Below are positions 36,236 to 47,430 of a stretch of 64,000 nt of DNA, one piece after another; the stretch's first letter is position 1; each line of letters opens with the position of its first letter. The DNA comes from Rutstroemia sp. NJR-2017a BVV2. Taxonomy: Eukaryota; Ascomycota; Leotiomycetes; Helotiales; Rutstroemiaceae. Where the stretch lies: assembly GCA_002946415.1 (NCBI GenBank), contig NJPS01000012.1, positions 310,001-374,000 of the forward strand. The letters run 5' to 3'. A program made the position numbers and the translations under genes. The notes beneath the pieces were generated by a model that was not told where the DNA came from, did no database searches, and was given only the letters and a program-made list of their open reading frames with translations.

Positions 36236-36530
36236 TCATTCATCCACCCACCCATCCAATCACCTACCTATCCACTTGCCCCCCTCCCAATCAAACGGAG
36301 CGAGAAAAGCAGACGAGAAAAAGTTTTGGCCTGATTTACTTCGTGCTCATTCATCCTCCCTCGTCCATCATCTGTCATCCGTCATCCATCCTCGTCCATC
36401 AACCCTCCACCCTCCACCATCCAGCCCACCAGCCCACCAGCCATCCAGCTATCCAGCTATCCATCTCCCCATCCCTCCATCCCTCCATCCCTTCCTCCCT
36501 CCATCCATCCATCATCCATCCACCCACCAA
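36236..36530 (+). repeat. Pyrimidine-rich CATC/CCATC repeat tract
   Basis: About 290 bp made largely of CATCC, CACC and CATC units on the plus strand, with almost no G. It lies about 1.3 kb before the NDT80-type start codon. Long CT-rich leaders are common in fungal regulator genes. Confidence 0.7.
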
Positions 36531-37836
36531 TTGATTTTGGATTGGTCCTGGTCGATCGGTCCTGGTGGTCCATTCTTGTTATTTTGGTTCTTCCAGCCCA
36601 CTGCGTTCATTCGTCTGCGATTGTTTCGCCTACTTCCAACGGCGTACGGCGACTGGTCCGGCCTACCCCTACCCGCGCCTTGCTCACCTCACCAGGCTCA
36701 CGTACCAAGAGCTAAGGTTATATCCACATCCACCATCTCCACCCACCACTACCGTATCACACTCTTAACCCAAAATCTTTCCTTCAATTCCAACCCCCCT
36801 CCCAATTTCACCCCAAATTTCGGGGACAACGGTCCAAGCCGTTGTTGGTCTTATATTGGGCTCCCCAGCTGTACCACATTAAAAACATTTGTTGATTCGA
36901 TTTGGAGCGAAAGAGCTGCAAATAAAACTTCACCAAATCATCGTCCAACGCGTCGTTGGTCCGCGAGAGGCCCGCGCCTCACTATCGTCGTCGACTCACT
37001 ACCTCGCTTCATTTGATCCGGTCGACGTGGTAAAGAAAGTAGCACTTTTCCGCGAGGAAGAAAGCGCATTTTGAGGAGGGCGAGGCTGCAAATGAACGAT
37101 AGTAAGTAAGCCATGCAATCTCTTTTCCTTTTCTGAGACAATCTTTTTTTTATATTGCTGCATGCCTTCCTTCCCCTCACCTATCTCAGCTCCAGCTTCT
37201 TTGTTGTTTTCTACCTATTTCTCAACTTCAACAAAACAATTATAAACCCAAATCTACCAAAGTTTCTTTGCTTTCCTGTGCTGCTGGAAAGGACCGCAGC
37301 TGTTTGGATCTTGAGGTTGTCTTGTTTGTCGCTTTTTGGTGGTGGTGGACCTTTTGCTCAATAGCTCCTGCGATGGTTCGTGTATCGTCTCCATTCCTTC
37401 GCTCCAATTGGTGTCGCATCATACGAACAGCGTCGGGTGTAATGCCCTACAGAAATTGGTCCAACGGAATGTTCATGGAACAAAGTTGCCGTGTGCTACA
37501 TTCAACATTACCTTGCCGAATCTCACCGTTGAAATCCTCCAGGGAGACGGCTGAGGGAGAGGGAAATGAAAAGCCTAATCCCAAAATGATCTGCCATCTT
37601 GCCAAACCCGAATCTTCTCCTGTCAATATCATATGTGCATTTCCTTGAAAAGGGACAGCCAGACAACTATCCGCCCCGCTCCAATGAGCCATCATTCATA
37701 CGGCACATTTTCTATCTATCTTGTTCAACACAATCCTCTCCTTTCATTCGCAGATCTCTCCCCCTTGTCACATCTCTTATCCAGATCGAATTAGTAAAAT
37801 CTTTCGGACATTTTTTTCTGCGCTCCTATCATCCCG

Positions 37837-40237
37837 ATGCTAACCACCCCACCCTGCGCAGTTTTAACACATCAAAAATTGACAATCGATCACTTCATGT
37901 CACAAGCTGGTAATATCTCAGACTTAGCCGCTTATTCAGGCCATTCGTCTTTATCTGTCGTCGGATCCGAACCAGAGCCTGACAGCTCCTCAAGACAGGA
38001 ATTCGCTCACCATCCGCCACTACCCTCTGATATGGGGATGAGATACATGACACTTTCCGCAACAGATGATGTACGGTGAGTCTACTCACAAAGTTCGTTG
38101 GTCGTTTGTTTCTTCCCGATGTATCCCCTCATCAAGCCTTGCATTTAGGCATATGCACTACTTTTTGCGTTATCTCTCAATTATCGTCATTTCAAATACC
38201 TCATGCACTTCCTGGTTGCATTATTCCCGCTTGGCCTAGTAGCGCCGACCAAGTCTGCCACGACTTCATACATCGTCATTGCACTTTTTTACCAGTTGTT
38301 GCACTGCCTATATCTCTAATTTGACCAAGCCTGCACTTCCGCAATGGTTCGCATCACACGAGAAGTGCCCGCTTCTTTGTGCGACGGATGGCTGTGTTGG
38401 CTGTCCTACATATGCAGTCCAACTGGCCATCATTCCCGTCTTGAAGAATGTTGCTCCTAAGATAGTGTTGCCTCAGAACCTTAAACGTTGTATTACGGTC
38501 ATGCAGACCTGTGGCTGATTGATAGCTCAGTTTCAGTTCCGATTCCGGTACCTCTCACAGCCCTGGATTTTCGATCGACCATCAGAATCCAAGCTCAAAC
38601 CAACCCAATATTTCGTTTTCTCCTTATCCGCATTCCTATCAGTCCACCCTGAGCGGTCCCACGTACTCAGGTGGCAGCAACCCTTACTTCTCTCCGAGCC
38701 CGTCAGTCTATTCCATGCCCGATATTAAGCCACGCCTGAATTCCATGTACGTATCTTCATTCCCCTTTTAAGTACTTCGATACACCATCCTCTTTGCTGT
38801 GCACAGATAATAATGATCTATCCGCACAGTCACTCTTCCACTGGGATGGCACCACCCTCTCGTTCGCCTGCCTTACCACATCCGACATCACCAATAAGCA
38901 CACGAGATTTATACGCAGGTGGAACACCACATTTGCGAAGAACGGACGGAGTATCCAGATCTCCGTCAACATCTGGCACTGTAAGAGGCGTGCCATTATC
39001 ACCTTCGTCAAGCGGTTTCGCGAGTCCAACGAACATGGAGGGAACTCAGCTTGGAGGACAGCTCACTCCTCCTCTAAATGCGACAGAGGTCATAAATAAC
39101 CTCCAGGCGTCAGATGGTCAAATCATCACCCCAGAGATCTTTGCAAAGATTGACAAGGGATTCTTTATGGCCGAGTCAGACTGGACCTGCTATAGGAGAA
39201 ATTACTTCTCTTTAAGCTGCTCTTTTATGCTTCAGCCGGTAAATCCCAACGGTCCTATACATCTTATACTACCAGGCTCGCAGCAAAGACCGTTAATAAG
39301 TGGATTCGCGATGTCCATAGCTGCGGTAGTAGATGCGCGCGATGGAAAAGCGATAGAGTTGGTCCAACACACTCCGAAGCGAGACAAAGGTCCGCAAGAG
39401 AAACCTCCTCGCGTCAACCTATCTCCCCGACCGCATGCTCAACATAACATGTACAGCAATGACAATGGTCTTGGAGGAGGACGCTCGATGTACGACGGGA
39501 CATTTGCTCAACCGCCAAATCAGCAGAACATCGAAGCTACATTTGAGCGCATTCAATTCAAAAACGCTACGGCAAACAACGGCAAGCGGAGAGCTGCTCA
39601 GCAGTATTATCATCTTTTGGTTGAGCTTTTTGCAAACATAGGACAGGGACCCCAAGAACAATGGGTCAAAATTGCTGTCCGCATGTCCGCTCCTATGGTT
39701 GTGCGAGGTCGCTCTCCGGGTCATTACCAAAGTGAGCGCCGAGGCAGTAATGCCAGCTCTGGGCCGGGAGGCGCTGGAGGGGCAGGTGGTGGTGGCTCAT
39801 ATACCACTTCTGGTGGCACATCTCGCACACCGGGAGACATTAACATGTCCGGGACCTCATCCATGCTTCCGGGACCCGGCTACAGTTCCACTTATGACGG
39901 TCGCTCACACCATTACCGCTCTGCACCTCTACAGATTCCAATGGAGCCTACTCTGTCCGCGGAAGACGCGAAAGGCATCGAGAACTCCAATTGTTATTTG
40001 TATTATCCAGCACCGATCTGGGAAGGATCAGAGCCACGAAATCAACTGCCAAGTCTTCCTGAATATGTGCCCGGTAAAATCAAGCAAGAGTATAATTCAG
40101 GAGGAGCTTATTCTTTGCCAAGCATCACTGGCGCACAAGATACACTCGGGAGACATTGCGGCAGATGGGAAGGAGTTCCAAAATCCGTGGGGTACTTTCC
40201 TACAACGGCACTTGCTCAGGAATTGAACATCAGCTAG
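37837..40237 (+). CDS. vib-1: NDT80/PhoG-type transcription factor (VIB-1/XprG orthologue)
   Basis: p53-like NDT80-fold transcription factor. In Neurospora VIB-1 is needed for HET-triggered cell death and protease/cellulase expression, and XprG in Aspergillus responds to starvation. Exons 37837-38075, 38561-38750 and 38807-40237 join in phase (GTGAGT, GTATCT donors; CACAG, GCACAG acceptors) to 619 residues. Exon 2 encodes an Asn/Ser/Pro/Tyr-rich activation-like region (SFSPYPHSYQSTLSG; YSMPDIKPRLNSMY). Exon 3 holds the NDT80 domain at about 235-448: IITPEIFAKIDKGFF, WTCYRRNYFSLSCSF, a flexible insert, FERIQFKNATANNGKRRAAQ, QYYHLLVELFANI, WVKIAVRMSAPMVVRGRSPG. A Gly/Ser-rich tail follows. The last residues GYFPTTALAQELNIS are short. 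Another in-frame ATG at 37897 is possible. The long upstream region suggests complex regulation. Confidence 0.9.
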
Positions 40238-42406
40238 CCGCAAATTCTGTCGGATCAATGGATCTGACTCTACCTACAAGAAGAGCTAGTTCGACCAGCT
40301 CGCTACCTCGTCCTTGTTCTTTATTTCCAAAGGACTCGCTTTTACTTGTTTCTTTTCAGCGCTTCCAGTCGGGAGCACAGTGGCTTTTTATTTTGAAAAT
40401 CTTTGATTCATTTTCTGGATTTTCTGGGAAACTTTTCATGTCACTTCATCACATCGATCGATTGCTTGAGTGGCGCAAGGAAACACTAAGGAGTGTTATA
40501 GGGAATCATGTTATAATGTCACATTGGCACATAAATTTGCATGGGGATGCGTTGCACAGGATATCCGAATGTGCCGATGATGGCAGAAATGGGAATATGG
40601 GAATACAAAAAGTTTTTGCATCGAGGAATTTGAATGACCGGGAAGACAAAACCAAAAAAATAATCATTCGACTTTTTTCGGTTCGATCCATTTTCATGTG
40701 GCTGGGAGTTGGGAACGAGAGTTACAGTACTTTTTGTTTTGCTTTGATCTTGGGATCTCCCTGATGGGATGGACAGGTAGTTTATGAAATTTTGCCGGAT
40801 GAAATGGGGTGACTGGGAAATGGGACGGAATCGTAAGGGACTGGGTGCTATTTGGCATAGGACGACATGGAGATTTTGGTTAGTATAGCATGGATCGGGA
40901 ACGGGGTATACAAGAGTCTTGCTAATCGCAAAAACTCTTGCGGAGTTTGTCATATTGTGTGGGATTTATTGAGGGCTTGTCTTTTTTCTACCTCTCTCAT
41001 TTCTTTCGTTTTCTTCTTTTCTAAATGACTTAGCTCTTGTATTCTTCCCAACCTTCTTGCTTCGGATTTTCATCGGATATCCTTGGCTTACTTTCTGGTT
41101 TCGATTTTTGTTTCTTTCGGTCTCCGCGACTTTCGTTTATGTCAACGAGTTTCCTCTGCGCCTAGTTGATTCGATTTTTTCTTCTTTCTTTCTTTCTTTC
41201 TTGCTGGACTGTGCCAGTGGGTTGTTGTTTTGTGTTCTGGAGGATGAGTGGGGGTTATAGAGGAATCGATCGATGGATTATGAGTTGAGGTTTCATGAAG
41301 TTGTCGTTGCTGCCGTTGTTCTTATGTGTGGTGTCTTTGAGTGTGGGGTCAATGATTGAAGTGAGCCAGACCGAGATGGAGGTGAAGGTGGGGAAAGCGT
41401 CTGGGGAGGAATAGGGGAAAATTACGTACGGTTGTCTTGTTGATGTCGTTATTCTGGTTTCTTATCATTCAGTCAGTCAGTCAGTTAGTTAGTCGATTAG
41501 TCAGTCAATCTATGCAGGAGGCCTTTGTTGATATATCTAGACTGTCCCCTATGCTTGTGATTTAGTGACTAGCTGGTGTAAAGTGAATCTTAAATGTGGA
41601 TCTATGGAGAGGATCAGTGGTTCCAATGTTAAGATGAAGCTACGTTCAAGAGGACTAGCGATCACTCTCTCAAGAACTTCAGAGTCGTCCCCGATTTGAG
41701 ACAACGCCAATTAGATTCTACAGTCGTCAGGAATGTCAGGAAAGGGGCATGCACCCATCTCCTCGCTTAGTAGCCGCTAGGTGGTAGGACCTTTCCTAGC
41801 AGCTAGCCCGCTTCGAATAGGTCTGCTAAATCGACGAGATTGGTATTGAAGAAATACAACGAGCATGGTATGTTTGCGCAAGTGCTTAGCCTAGATTTAA
41901 ACATCTGCTGGGGAAAGCGCGCGATGTAGGACACTGTAATAGTAAGCCTCCTTATTCCGATAGGAGTACGCACAGAGCCATGGTGAAGTCTGAGAAGTTA
42001 TACAGGCGAGTAGGTGTGGGTATTGCGAATTCTAGGCATGTATTTCAAACTAAGGAAGAAGGCGAGTGTTGTACGGATATGACTTTCTTCAGAAGCGGGA
42101 GCTTACTGAGACAGACCGAAAGGGAATAAATCCCGGTCACATCTTCATGGTTACACAAGAATGAAAGTGGGGTAACTTTCAGCCACAAAGGAGTCCGTGC
42201 TTTCGATATATCTTACTGCCGCTTTTGTCAGGTACCTGACCGAATACCCACGTCAAGTCAAAGCAGGAAAACACAAAGGCAATGGCGCACCATCATTGAC
42301 AACTCATCCACCGGATCTTTATTATGTTGCTTCGTAACCTTCTCAAGACTATAGCACATAGAAACGAGCGACCATTCCGCACCTGATCTCCCTTGTGAAA
42401 GCCCCC
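40238..42406. other. Intergenic / 3' region of the NDT80-type gene
   Basis: The first several hundred bases are T-rich and probably include the 3' untranslated region. It includes TTTC runs near 41190 and a CAGT/TAGT tetranucleotide run at 41471-41511. The rest up to 42406 has no ORF or motif. Confidence 0.5.
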
Positions 42407-43484
42407 TCATCGTACCTCGTCCTTATAATAATCACTATCCGAGTCATGATCTACTCCCAGAAATCCTGGCACATTCTCCTGCCCAGCAGATCTTCTATCT
42501 GGCTTCGGCGTAGGCTCCCCATGAAGATCCGTGATACCCTCTACTCCAACTGTCTTTCCCGCATCATGCCCCGGACTGGGAGGAGGCAGGAACGAGTCCT
42601 CCCGACCAAGAACACCCATCTTTCTTCTCCAGCCGGGCGAATCCCTCGTAAACAAATTATTGTGCACAAGGATATCCTCGACTTTTGGAAACAGCACTTC
42701 GGTAGGCTCCACCATCTCTTCATACAGCTTGCTGAGCTCGGCACTGATGGTTTGCATCTGCTCGTTATCTAGGTCGTATCTAGATCGGAGTGTCTCTGCA
42801 TCGTACTGCTCTGATGCTTCGGGCTGCTCCATGATCTCCATTTCGTAGCTGACTTCTTGCCATTTGCGATTGTATTCTTGGATCTTTTCCCACAGGTTGA
42901 TGAGTTTGTTCCATTGGTAGATCATCACGGGTGTTAATACCATGGCTAGGAGTTCTTGGTCTTTGTATTGGACGTGGATAAGCTCGTTCATAGACTTAAG
43001 TGCTTTGTATTCATGTTAGTGCTGGAACAATAGCTTATCTGCGAGAATGCTACTCACTGGGGATAGGCTCTTTCCCGTAGCTGGGCCCAGCATTTTCAAC
43101 TTGTCCAGCTTGCTGCGTCTGCTTCAGTCGCGCTACTTCTTCCTCCAGTGCTAGCTTTTCTCTCTCTTTGGCTGCAAGTGTGGTGGTGAACTGTGATGCA
43201 AGTCGATCAATATCCTCGTTTCGGGCTTGATTCTGAGCGCTCGCTTCCCGTAACTCCAGAACCTGCTTGTGAAGTTGTCTGTTCTCTTCCAATAACGTAT
43301 TTGACTGCTGAGCGCCTTGAGATTGACTTTCCGTCTGCGCGTCCATGTTGCTTCCTGGAACGTTGTGCAGATCTCTGGCTTGATTCTTCAAGGCTTCGTC
43401 TACCTGACCCTGGCTCGTTGGAGGGTGTCGATGGTGTTTATGTGGTGGTGGTGGAGGGGGTACATGAGAATGTAAGTCTGTCAT
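42407..43484 (-). CDS. Coiled-coil protein of unknown function
   Basis: Exons 43058-43484 and 42407-43002 join in phase (GTGAGT donor, CTAAC branch, AAAG acceptor) to 340 residues. The start ATG 43484 (MTDLHSHV) directly follows an acceptor (CTAACGCAAG) of a likely intron in the 5' leader. The upstream open codons are therefore not coding. A poly-Pro/His start (PPPPPPHKHHRHPP) is followed by a predicted coiled coil at about 60-125 (LLEENRQLHKQVLELREA; KEREKLALEEEVARLK). A second helical region lies around 155-230 (YQWNKLINLWEKIQEYNRKW; ISAELSKLYEEMVEP), ending in a polar acidic tail. I do not recognise a family. A cytoskeletal or scaffold role would be a guess. Divergent from the DUF6590-like gene. 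Confidence 0.75.
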
Positions 43485-43892
43485 TCTTGCGTTAGTTGTA
43501 TGCATAAATACTAAAATGTTTGAAATCAAAAGTACGACGCACCTTATTCTACAGTGCGGTTTAAATAACAAAGAGGGTCCGACCCCAACTCTCGGGATCC
43601 TTTGTCATATTTGTCGATTCTGGGACTTGTGGACAAAAGAAGCTGCTGCAGAATCTTTTTGATGAAAGAAAGTGCTTTTAGTGGTGCTGCGAACGGAATA
43701 GTCATCCTAAGACGTGCTGGCAATTGACAGTACGAATGACCCTCAGTGCCACGACCTTCTCTTCATGACAAGACGTTTCTTGCGCATTAACAATCTCGTT
43801 TGTATCTCATATCGACCAGTGAAGAACATTTGTTGATTCAAACATAAGAAGTCAGGTAGCTCGATATCAGCAGCCAGCCTTACCAGAATACG
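43485..43892. promoter_or_regulatory. Shared divergent promoter region with 5'-leader intron
   Basis: About 410 bp between divergent start codons. On the minus strand a GTGCGT donor near 43543 and a CTAACGCAAG acceptor just before the coiled-coil gene start look like an intron in the 5' untranslated leader. Confidence 0.5.
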
Positions 43893-44960
43893 ATGGCTAC
43901 GAGGACACTGGAAACCAGAGATATGCCCCGCGGTCCACGCACTGTCAATCGTTGTATACCTTTCGGCCCTGATCGTTCGCAGAGAAGCTTTCGAGCACCA
44001 TCCTTTCATCCGTACGCTCTACCATCCAGGAAACGCCGGGAAGAGAGCAGCATTGATATTTCGCGGTCTCGTCGCGACTCTATGAAAGGAATATATGGCG
44101 GAGACGATTCTCAATACCGCAGAGAACTAAGAAGAACAGATAGCGCATCCTCCTTTCGATCAATCGGTGGAATAGACAGGCGCACAGGGAATGAAATCGG
44201 GACTGTCGAACCTTCCAAAGGATTTGCTTTGGCTCCATTTGATGCGGGCAGGACGCCAGTAGGAACGCCGGATTTCTGGTATGAGAAGGACGTTGATGGT
44301 GTGAAATCTAAAGTTACTTCGGTCAACACATTTGGGATAGATAATGGAAAGAGACCACCGACCGGAGCGACATTGTATTGCGACGCCGATTCTCAGACCA
44401 AGCCGACGAAACCACAAGAACTATACGGCAAGCGTAAACTACCCAACGAATATAAAGCCGGTCTAGTCATTTGTGCTGCAACTCATGAGCCAGACTACAA
44501 CCTCGAGCCCGCAGAGGAGCATCATCGTTATCGATGCAACACGGTGTTCGGCCCAATTTACTCCAAGGAACGGAAGTATGTCCTGATTCACTGTTACCAT
44601 AATCACGCCATTGCTCTGCCTATCTACACTCACGGGAAAAAGGGACTAGATTCAAAACCTGCCTTCCTCAAAGATCAATATGTTTCGATACGGGACATTG
44701 ATGTTTATCCCGTAGCAGTTAGGGAGAGCTCTCACGAACCAATATTCTCGGAACGACTAGATGAGTTCTGTAGACCGAATGTAGCGAAGTTTCATATCAT
44801 GGATCCAAAATCAAGTATTCATATTGTTTATCCCTCTTGCCATAAGTATTCAACACCGTGCATCATTGAGGGGGAGATCAGGCACAGAGACCTAACTCGT
44901 TTAATCGACCTGTTTGTTGAATACGGCCCGAAAGCCCTACCTAGGAGGTCTACATCCTAG
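43893..44960 (+). CDS. DUF6590-like protein
   Basis: Single-exon ORF of 355 residues from ATG 43893. The first 180 residues are basic and disordered (SRKRREESSIDISRSRR). The second half is the conserved module: EYKAGLVICAATHEP, NTVFGPIYSKERKYVLIH, CYHNHAIALPIYTHGKKGL, YVSIRDIDVYPVAV, and a C-terminal IHIVYPSCHKYSTPCIIEGE with LTRLIDLFVEY. This is the pattern of fungal DUF6590 domains (a lysine-glycine-x-valine start, an arginine/lysine-valine-isoleucine strand, a PI-x-T-x-G turn). Function of the family is unknown; it is common in accessory parts of ascomycete genomes. A second, diverged member lies at 51078-51980. Confidence 0.8.
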   Translation: MATRTLETRDMPRGPRTVNRCIPFGPDRSQRSFRAPSFHPYALPSRKRREESSIDISRSRRDSMKGIYGGDDSQYRRELRRTDSASSFRSIGGIDRRTGNEIGTVEPSKGFALAPFDAGRTPVGTPDFWYEKDVDGVKSKVTSVNTFGIDNGKRPPTGATLYCDADSQTKPTKPQELYGKRKLPNEYKAGLVICAATHEPDYNLEPAEEHHRYRCNTVFGPIYSKERKYVLIHCYHNHAIALPIYTHGKKGLDSKPAFLKDQYVSIRDIDVYPVAVRESSHEPIFSERLDEFCRPNVAKFHIMDPKSSIHIVYPSCHKYSTPCIIEGEIRHRDLTRLIDLFVEYGPKALPRRSTS

Positions 44961-45401
44961 ATTGAGAGGGGGAGGTGAATGAGAGTCAGTGGCACGGGGA
45001 AGTTCAACGGCCGGGCTTCAAGAGCCACTCATCGTCAAAGGAAGATGTTTTACAGGTTCAAGCTAATAGTATGAACGGGGCTGGGCACGGAAACTTACGG
45101 GTAGCTCTTACTGTTGTCTGATGAACGAAGGGCTTTCTATGTTTTCTAGTCAGACGACTATCTTCGAGCTCCCTTCCTACCTCTAGGCCCACAACAAACC
45201 ACACTAATAGTCCGTATTAGATTCACTGGGAAATTTGCAGTAATTAGACCAACGGGTAGTTGTTAGCGCGAATATGTTCTTAGTCTGAACGAGAATTGGT
45301 TTATTTAAGGTGCTAACTTCTTCCTTTCGAAGCACTCCTACCTACATCTTCCTACAACCAACACCCTCCTACCAAGACACAACCCCATCATCGTCGACAA
45401 C

Positions 45402-46806
45402 ATGATTCGCATCATCAAACCAACCATGCTACGACCTACTCGTCCTGTATTGTCGGGACGTGGACTCGTGGCTCAACTCTGCTCGCGAAGACAATATACA
45501 CCTAATGACGCATCCATCTACCACCAAGCGCTGGAGCGGCGGTTGGAATTCTTGCAAAAAGAATGGCAGGAATGCCATTCAAGAGTTAAAATTGAGTTAG
45601 CTGATGCTGGCGACTATAAGAAGGCTCAACGCAGTTTCGTGCATCTCAAAAAGCTGAAGGGTCACATCTACAATTTCAACCAGATATTAGAAGATGCTAT
45701 CGTGGATTTCATGGGAGAGAGGGCAGCTGTTCACGATGACCTCGAAAAGCTCAAAAAACTTTTCTCCAAAATCAGGGAAGAAAGTGCATCGAGGAAAACC
45801 GTGATTGATGCTATTCGAAGTTATTGCGACGACATGGGAAAGAATGATACAAGCCCTACAGCTAATCCAGGACAGATGGGGGCCTCCGTCCAGCAGGTGC
45901 TTGATATTATACGAAGTTACTGCGATAGCATGGGAAAAGATCACACAGAACTCATAGCTGATCCAGGACAAACTGGAGCTCCTGAACCATTCTCTCCCTT
46001 TTCGAAGTACAGATTAGATACCGTCGAAAAACAATTTGGGATATCTCTAAATATGTTGGAGGATCACACATGTTCGACAACGATAAACAATGATGATAGT
46101 AAGTCAACAATTCTTTATGATTTCGCGATTCCGTCTTCCGCAAGTTGCTAATGATTTTGACAAAACAGATTGCCACCAAAATATCATCTCTGTCCAAAAT
46201 GGCGATATAAAATACAAACCGATGATTCTTACGGAGGAAATGCTTTCAAACTGGAGAAAGTTGGTAGATTATCAAGAGCAGAGCATCGCATATACCCGCA
46301 AGATGATGGACACCAGTGCGACAATTGCCGGCCAGATGACGACCTGGTACACGGATTCACCACGAGGCATTAAATCCAGGGCACCCAATCGCAAAAGATA
46401 TGAGCCACTGCACCACATGCTCACTCGAAGATACAAGAAGTTGGAAGAAAAGCGCCGCGAGATTGATGATGCTATGCAAGATGCTCTAGCATCTTGTTGT
46501 GCTCATATGGCAGATTATCTTGTTGAAAATGGCCTTTCTAAGCCCAGCGACAAGGACTGGAAAAAATCCTTGGAAACATTGTGTCCTCCATGGGGATTCT
46601 TTATGTGGGACACTTTTGTTTACGTGGATGAAACGGATGAAACAGGAACATGGATTCATGATGTAGGATATGGGAAGGATCGGAAGGATGAATACGACGA
46701 CGAAGGTAATGCTGAGAACGATAATGAAGACGATGATAAAGATGGTGATGAAGACGACGATGAAGATGATTATGAAGACGATTATGACGACAAGAGAACG
46801 GCGTGA
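45402..46806 (+). CDS. Putative mitochondrial orphan protein with internal repeat and acidic tail
   Basis: Exons 45402-46098 and 46169-46806 (GTAAGT donor, TGCTAATG branch, AACAG acceptor) join in phase to 444 residues. The first 35 residues have eight basic and no acidic residues (MIRIIKPTMLRPTRPVLSGR, then LVAQLCSRRQYTPND), a good mitochondrial presequence with RRQY before the likely cleavage. Residues 40-125 are helical and charged. Residues 134-161 and 166-193 are a tandem duplication (RSYCDDMGK and RSYCDSMGK; 18 of 28 identical). The C-terminal 40 residues are almost only Asp/Glu/Asn (DNEDDDKDGDEDDDEDDYED). No known domain is recognised. Acidic tails of this kind occur in nucleic-acid or histone-binding and in disordered proteins. 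Function unknown. Confidence 0.75.
45801..45980 (+). repeat. Coding tandem duplication (96-bp period)
   Basis: Two successive 28-residue units separated by four residues, coded at about 45801-45884 and 45897-45980. Each contains IRSYCD and a NPGQ/DPGQ-x-GA end. Two copies only, already diverged. Confidence 0.8.
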
Positions 46807-47169
46807 TGGAACTGAAATCATGATGCGAGGTATAGACATACACAGTTTGTTAGATAATTACGCAATTCTCCACTCAATTCAAATAACTTATGTATTAAGA
46901 TCGTATGAAACTAATTTCTTCCTTTCTAAGTTGTATTGTCTGAGTATTTATATATGATATGATAATTTCCATGCCTCTCGAAGTCTTCTCAATCATCGGT
47001 TCCTCATCTCTACTTTCATAAAATTCGCAATTATATATTGATCAAATGATAGACTTGCTTTAACTTAACTGTGTAGGGCTGTGCTCGCCAAATACAGTAT
47101 CATCTCATTTTCAGCATTGCATATCGAGTGCAAGGAGGTCATCGATGTTATATCTGCCATCTCAGTGAC

Positions 47170-47430
47170 TGTAACGGTTCGGCCGTCATAACAACGTACA
47201 CGTGTATTAGCTGGTACTATCCATTGCGCTACACATGACCCCTTACTAGCCCAGGGCTTCGGCCTATATAAGCCTCTACAGATTGCCCTTGAGGCTAACC
47301 TGTAATTATTCCTTCAATTAATAGTTCTAAGGTTGATGCGAGCCTCTTATTGAGGCCCCTTCATACGAGCCTCAAGGAATACGTGATATTCTTAGCAACT
47401 TCCCGAGCTCTCTCAATTGTGGTATCCACT
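47170..47430 (+). mobile_element. Possible LTR-retrotransposon relic (solo or truncated LTR)
   Basis: The segment begins TGTAACGGTTCGGCCG, as many fungal gypsy LTRs do. It has a promoter-like GCCTATATAAGCC at about 47270, and is followed near 47415 by TTGTGGTATCC, resembling the start of an internal region. A related phrase (CTTCCCCGGGCTC...TTGTATTC) recurs near 47640. No partner LTR, gag or pol remnants were found. Weak call. Confidence 0.3.

Larger units (their letters stand above)
25461..37836. other. Gene-poor region of about 12 kb upstream of the NDT80-type gene
   Basis: No frame longer than about 127 codons apart from a low-complexity one at 36210-37016, no domain motif, and no phase-compatible exon chain was found on either strand. 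The GC level looks like that of the flanks, so it is not an AT-isochore or RIP desert by eye. From about 34.2 kb onward the plus strand becomes C/T-rich, with simple repeats and many short ORFs. This fits a promoter plus long, probably intron-containing 5' leader of the transcription factor. The stretch 25.6-34 kb remains unexplained: possible regulatory DNA, non-coding RNA or old decayed sequence. Confidence 0.5.

Noticed and set aside
35850..36255. Cys- or Ala-rich ORFs across the CAG repeat
   Set aside because: Their composition comes from translating the microsatellite in different frames; not evidence of a protein.
36210..37016. 268-codon plus-strand ORF before the NDT80-type gene
   Set aside because: Mostly translation of the CATC/CCATC simple repeat (His/Pro/Ser-rich), overlapped by similar ORFs in another frame; fits an untranslated leader better.
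46486..46839. Ile/Val-rich minus-strand ORF
   Set aside because: Antisense shadow of the Asp/Glu tail of the orphan on the plus strand.
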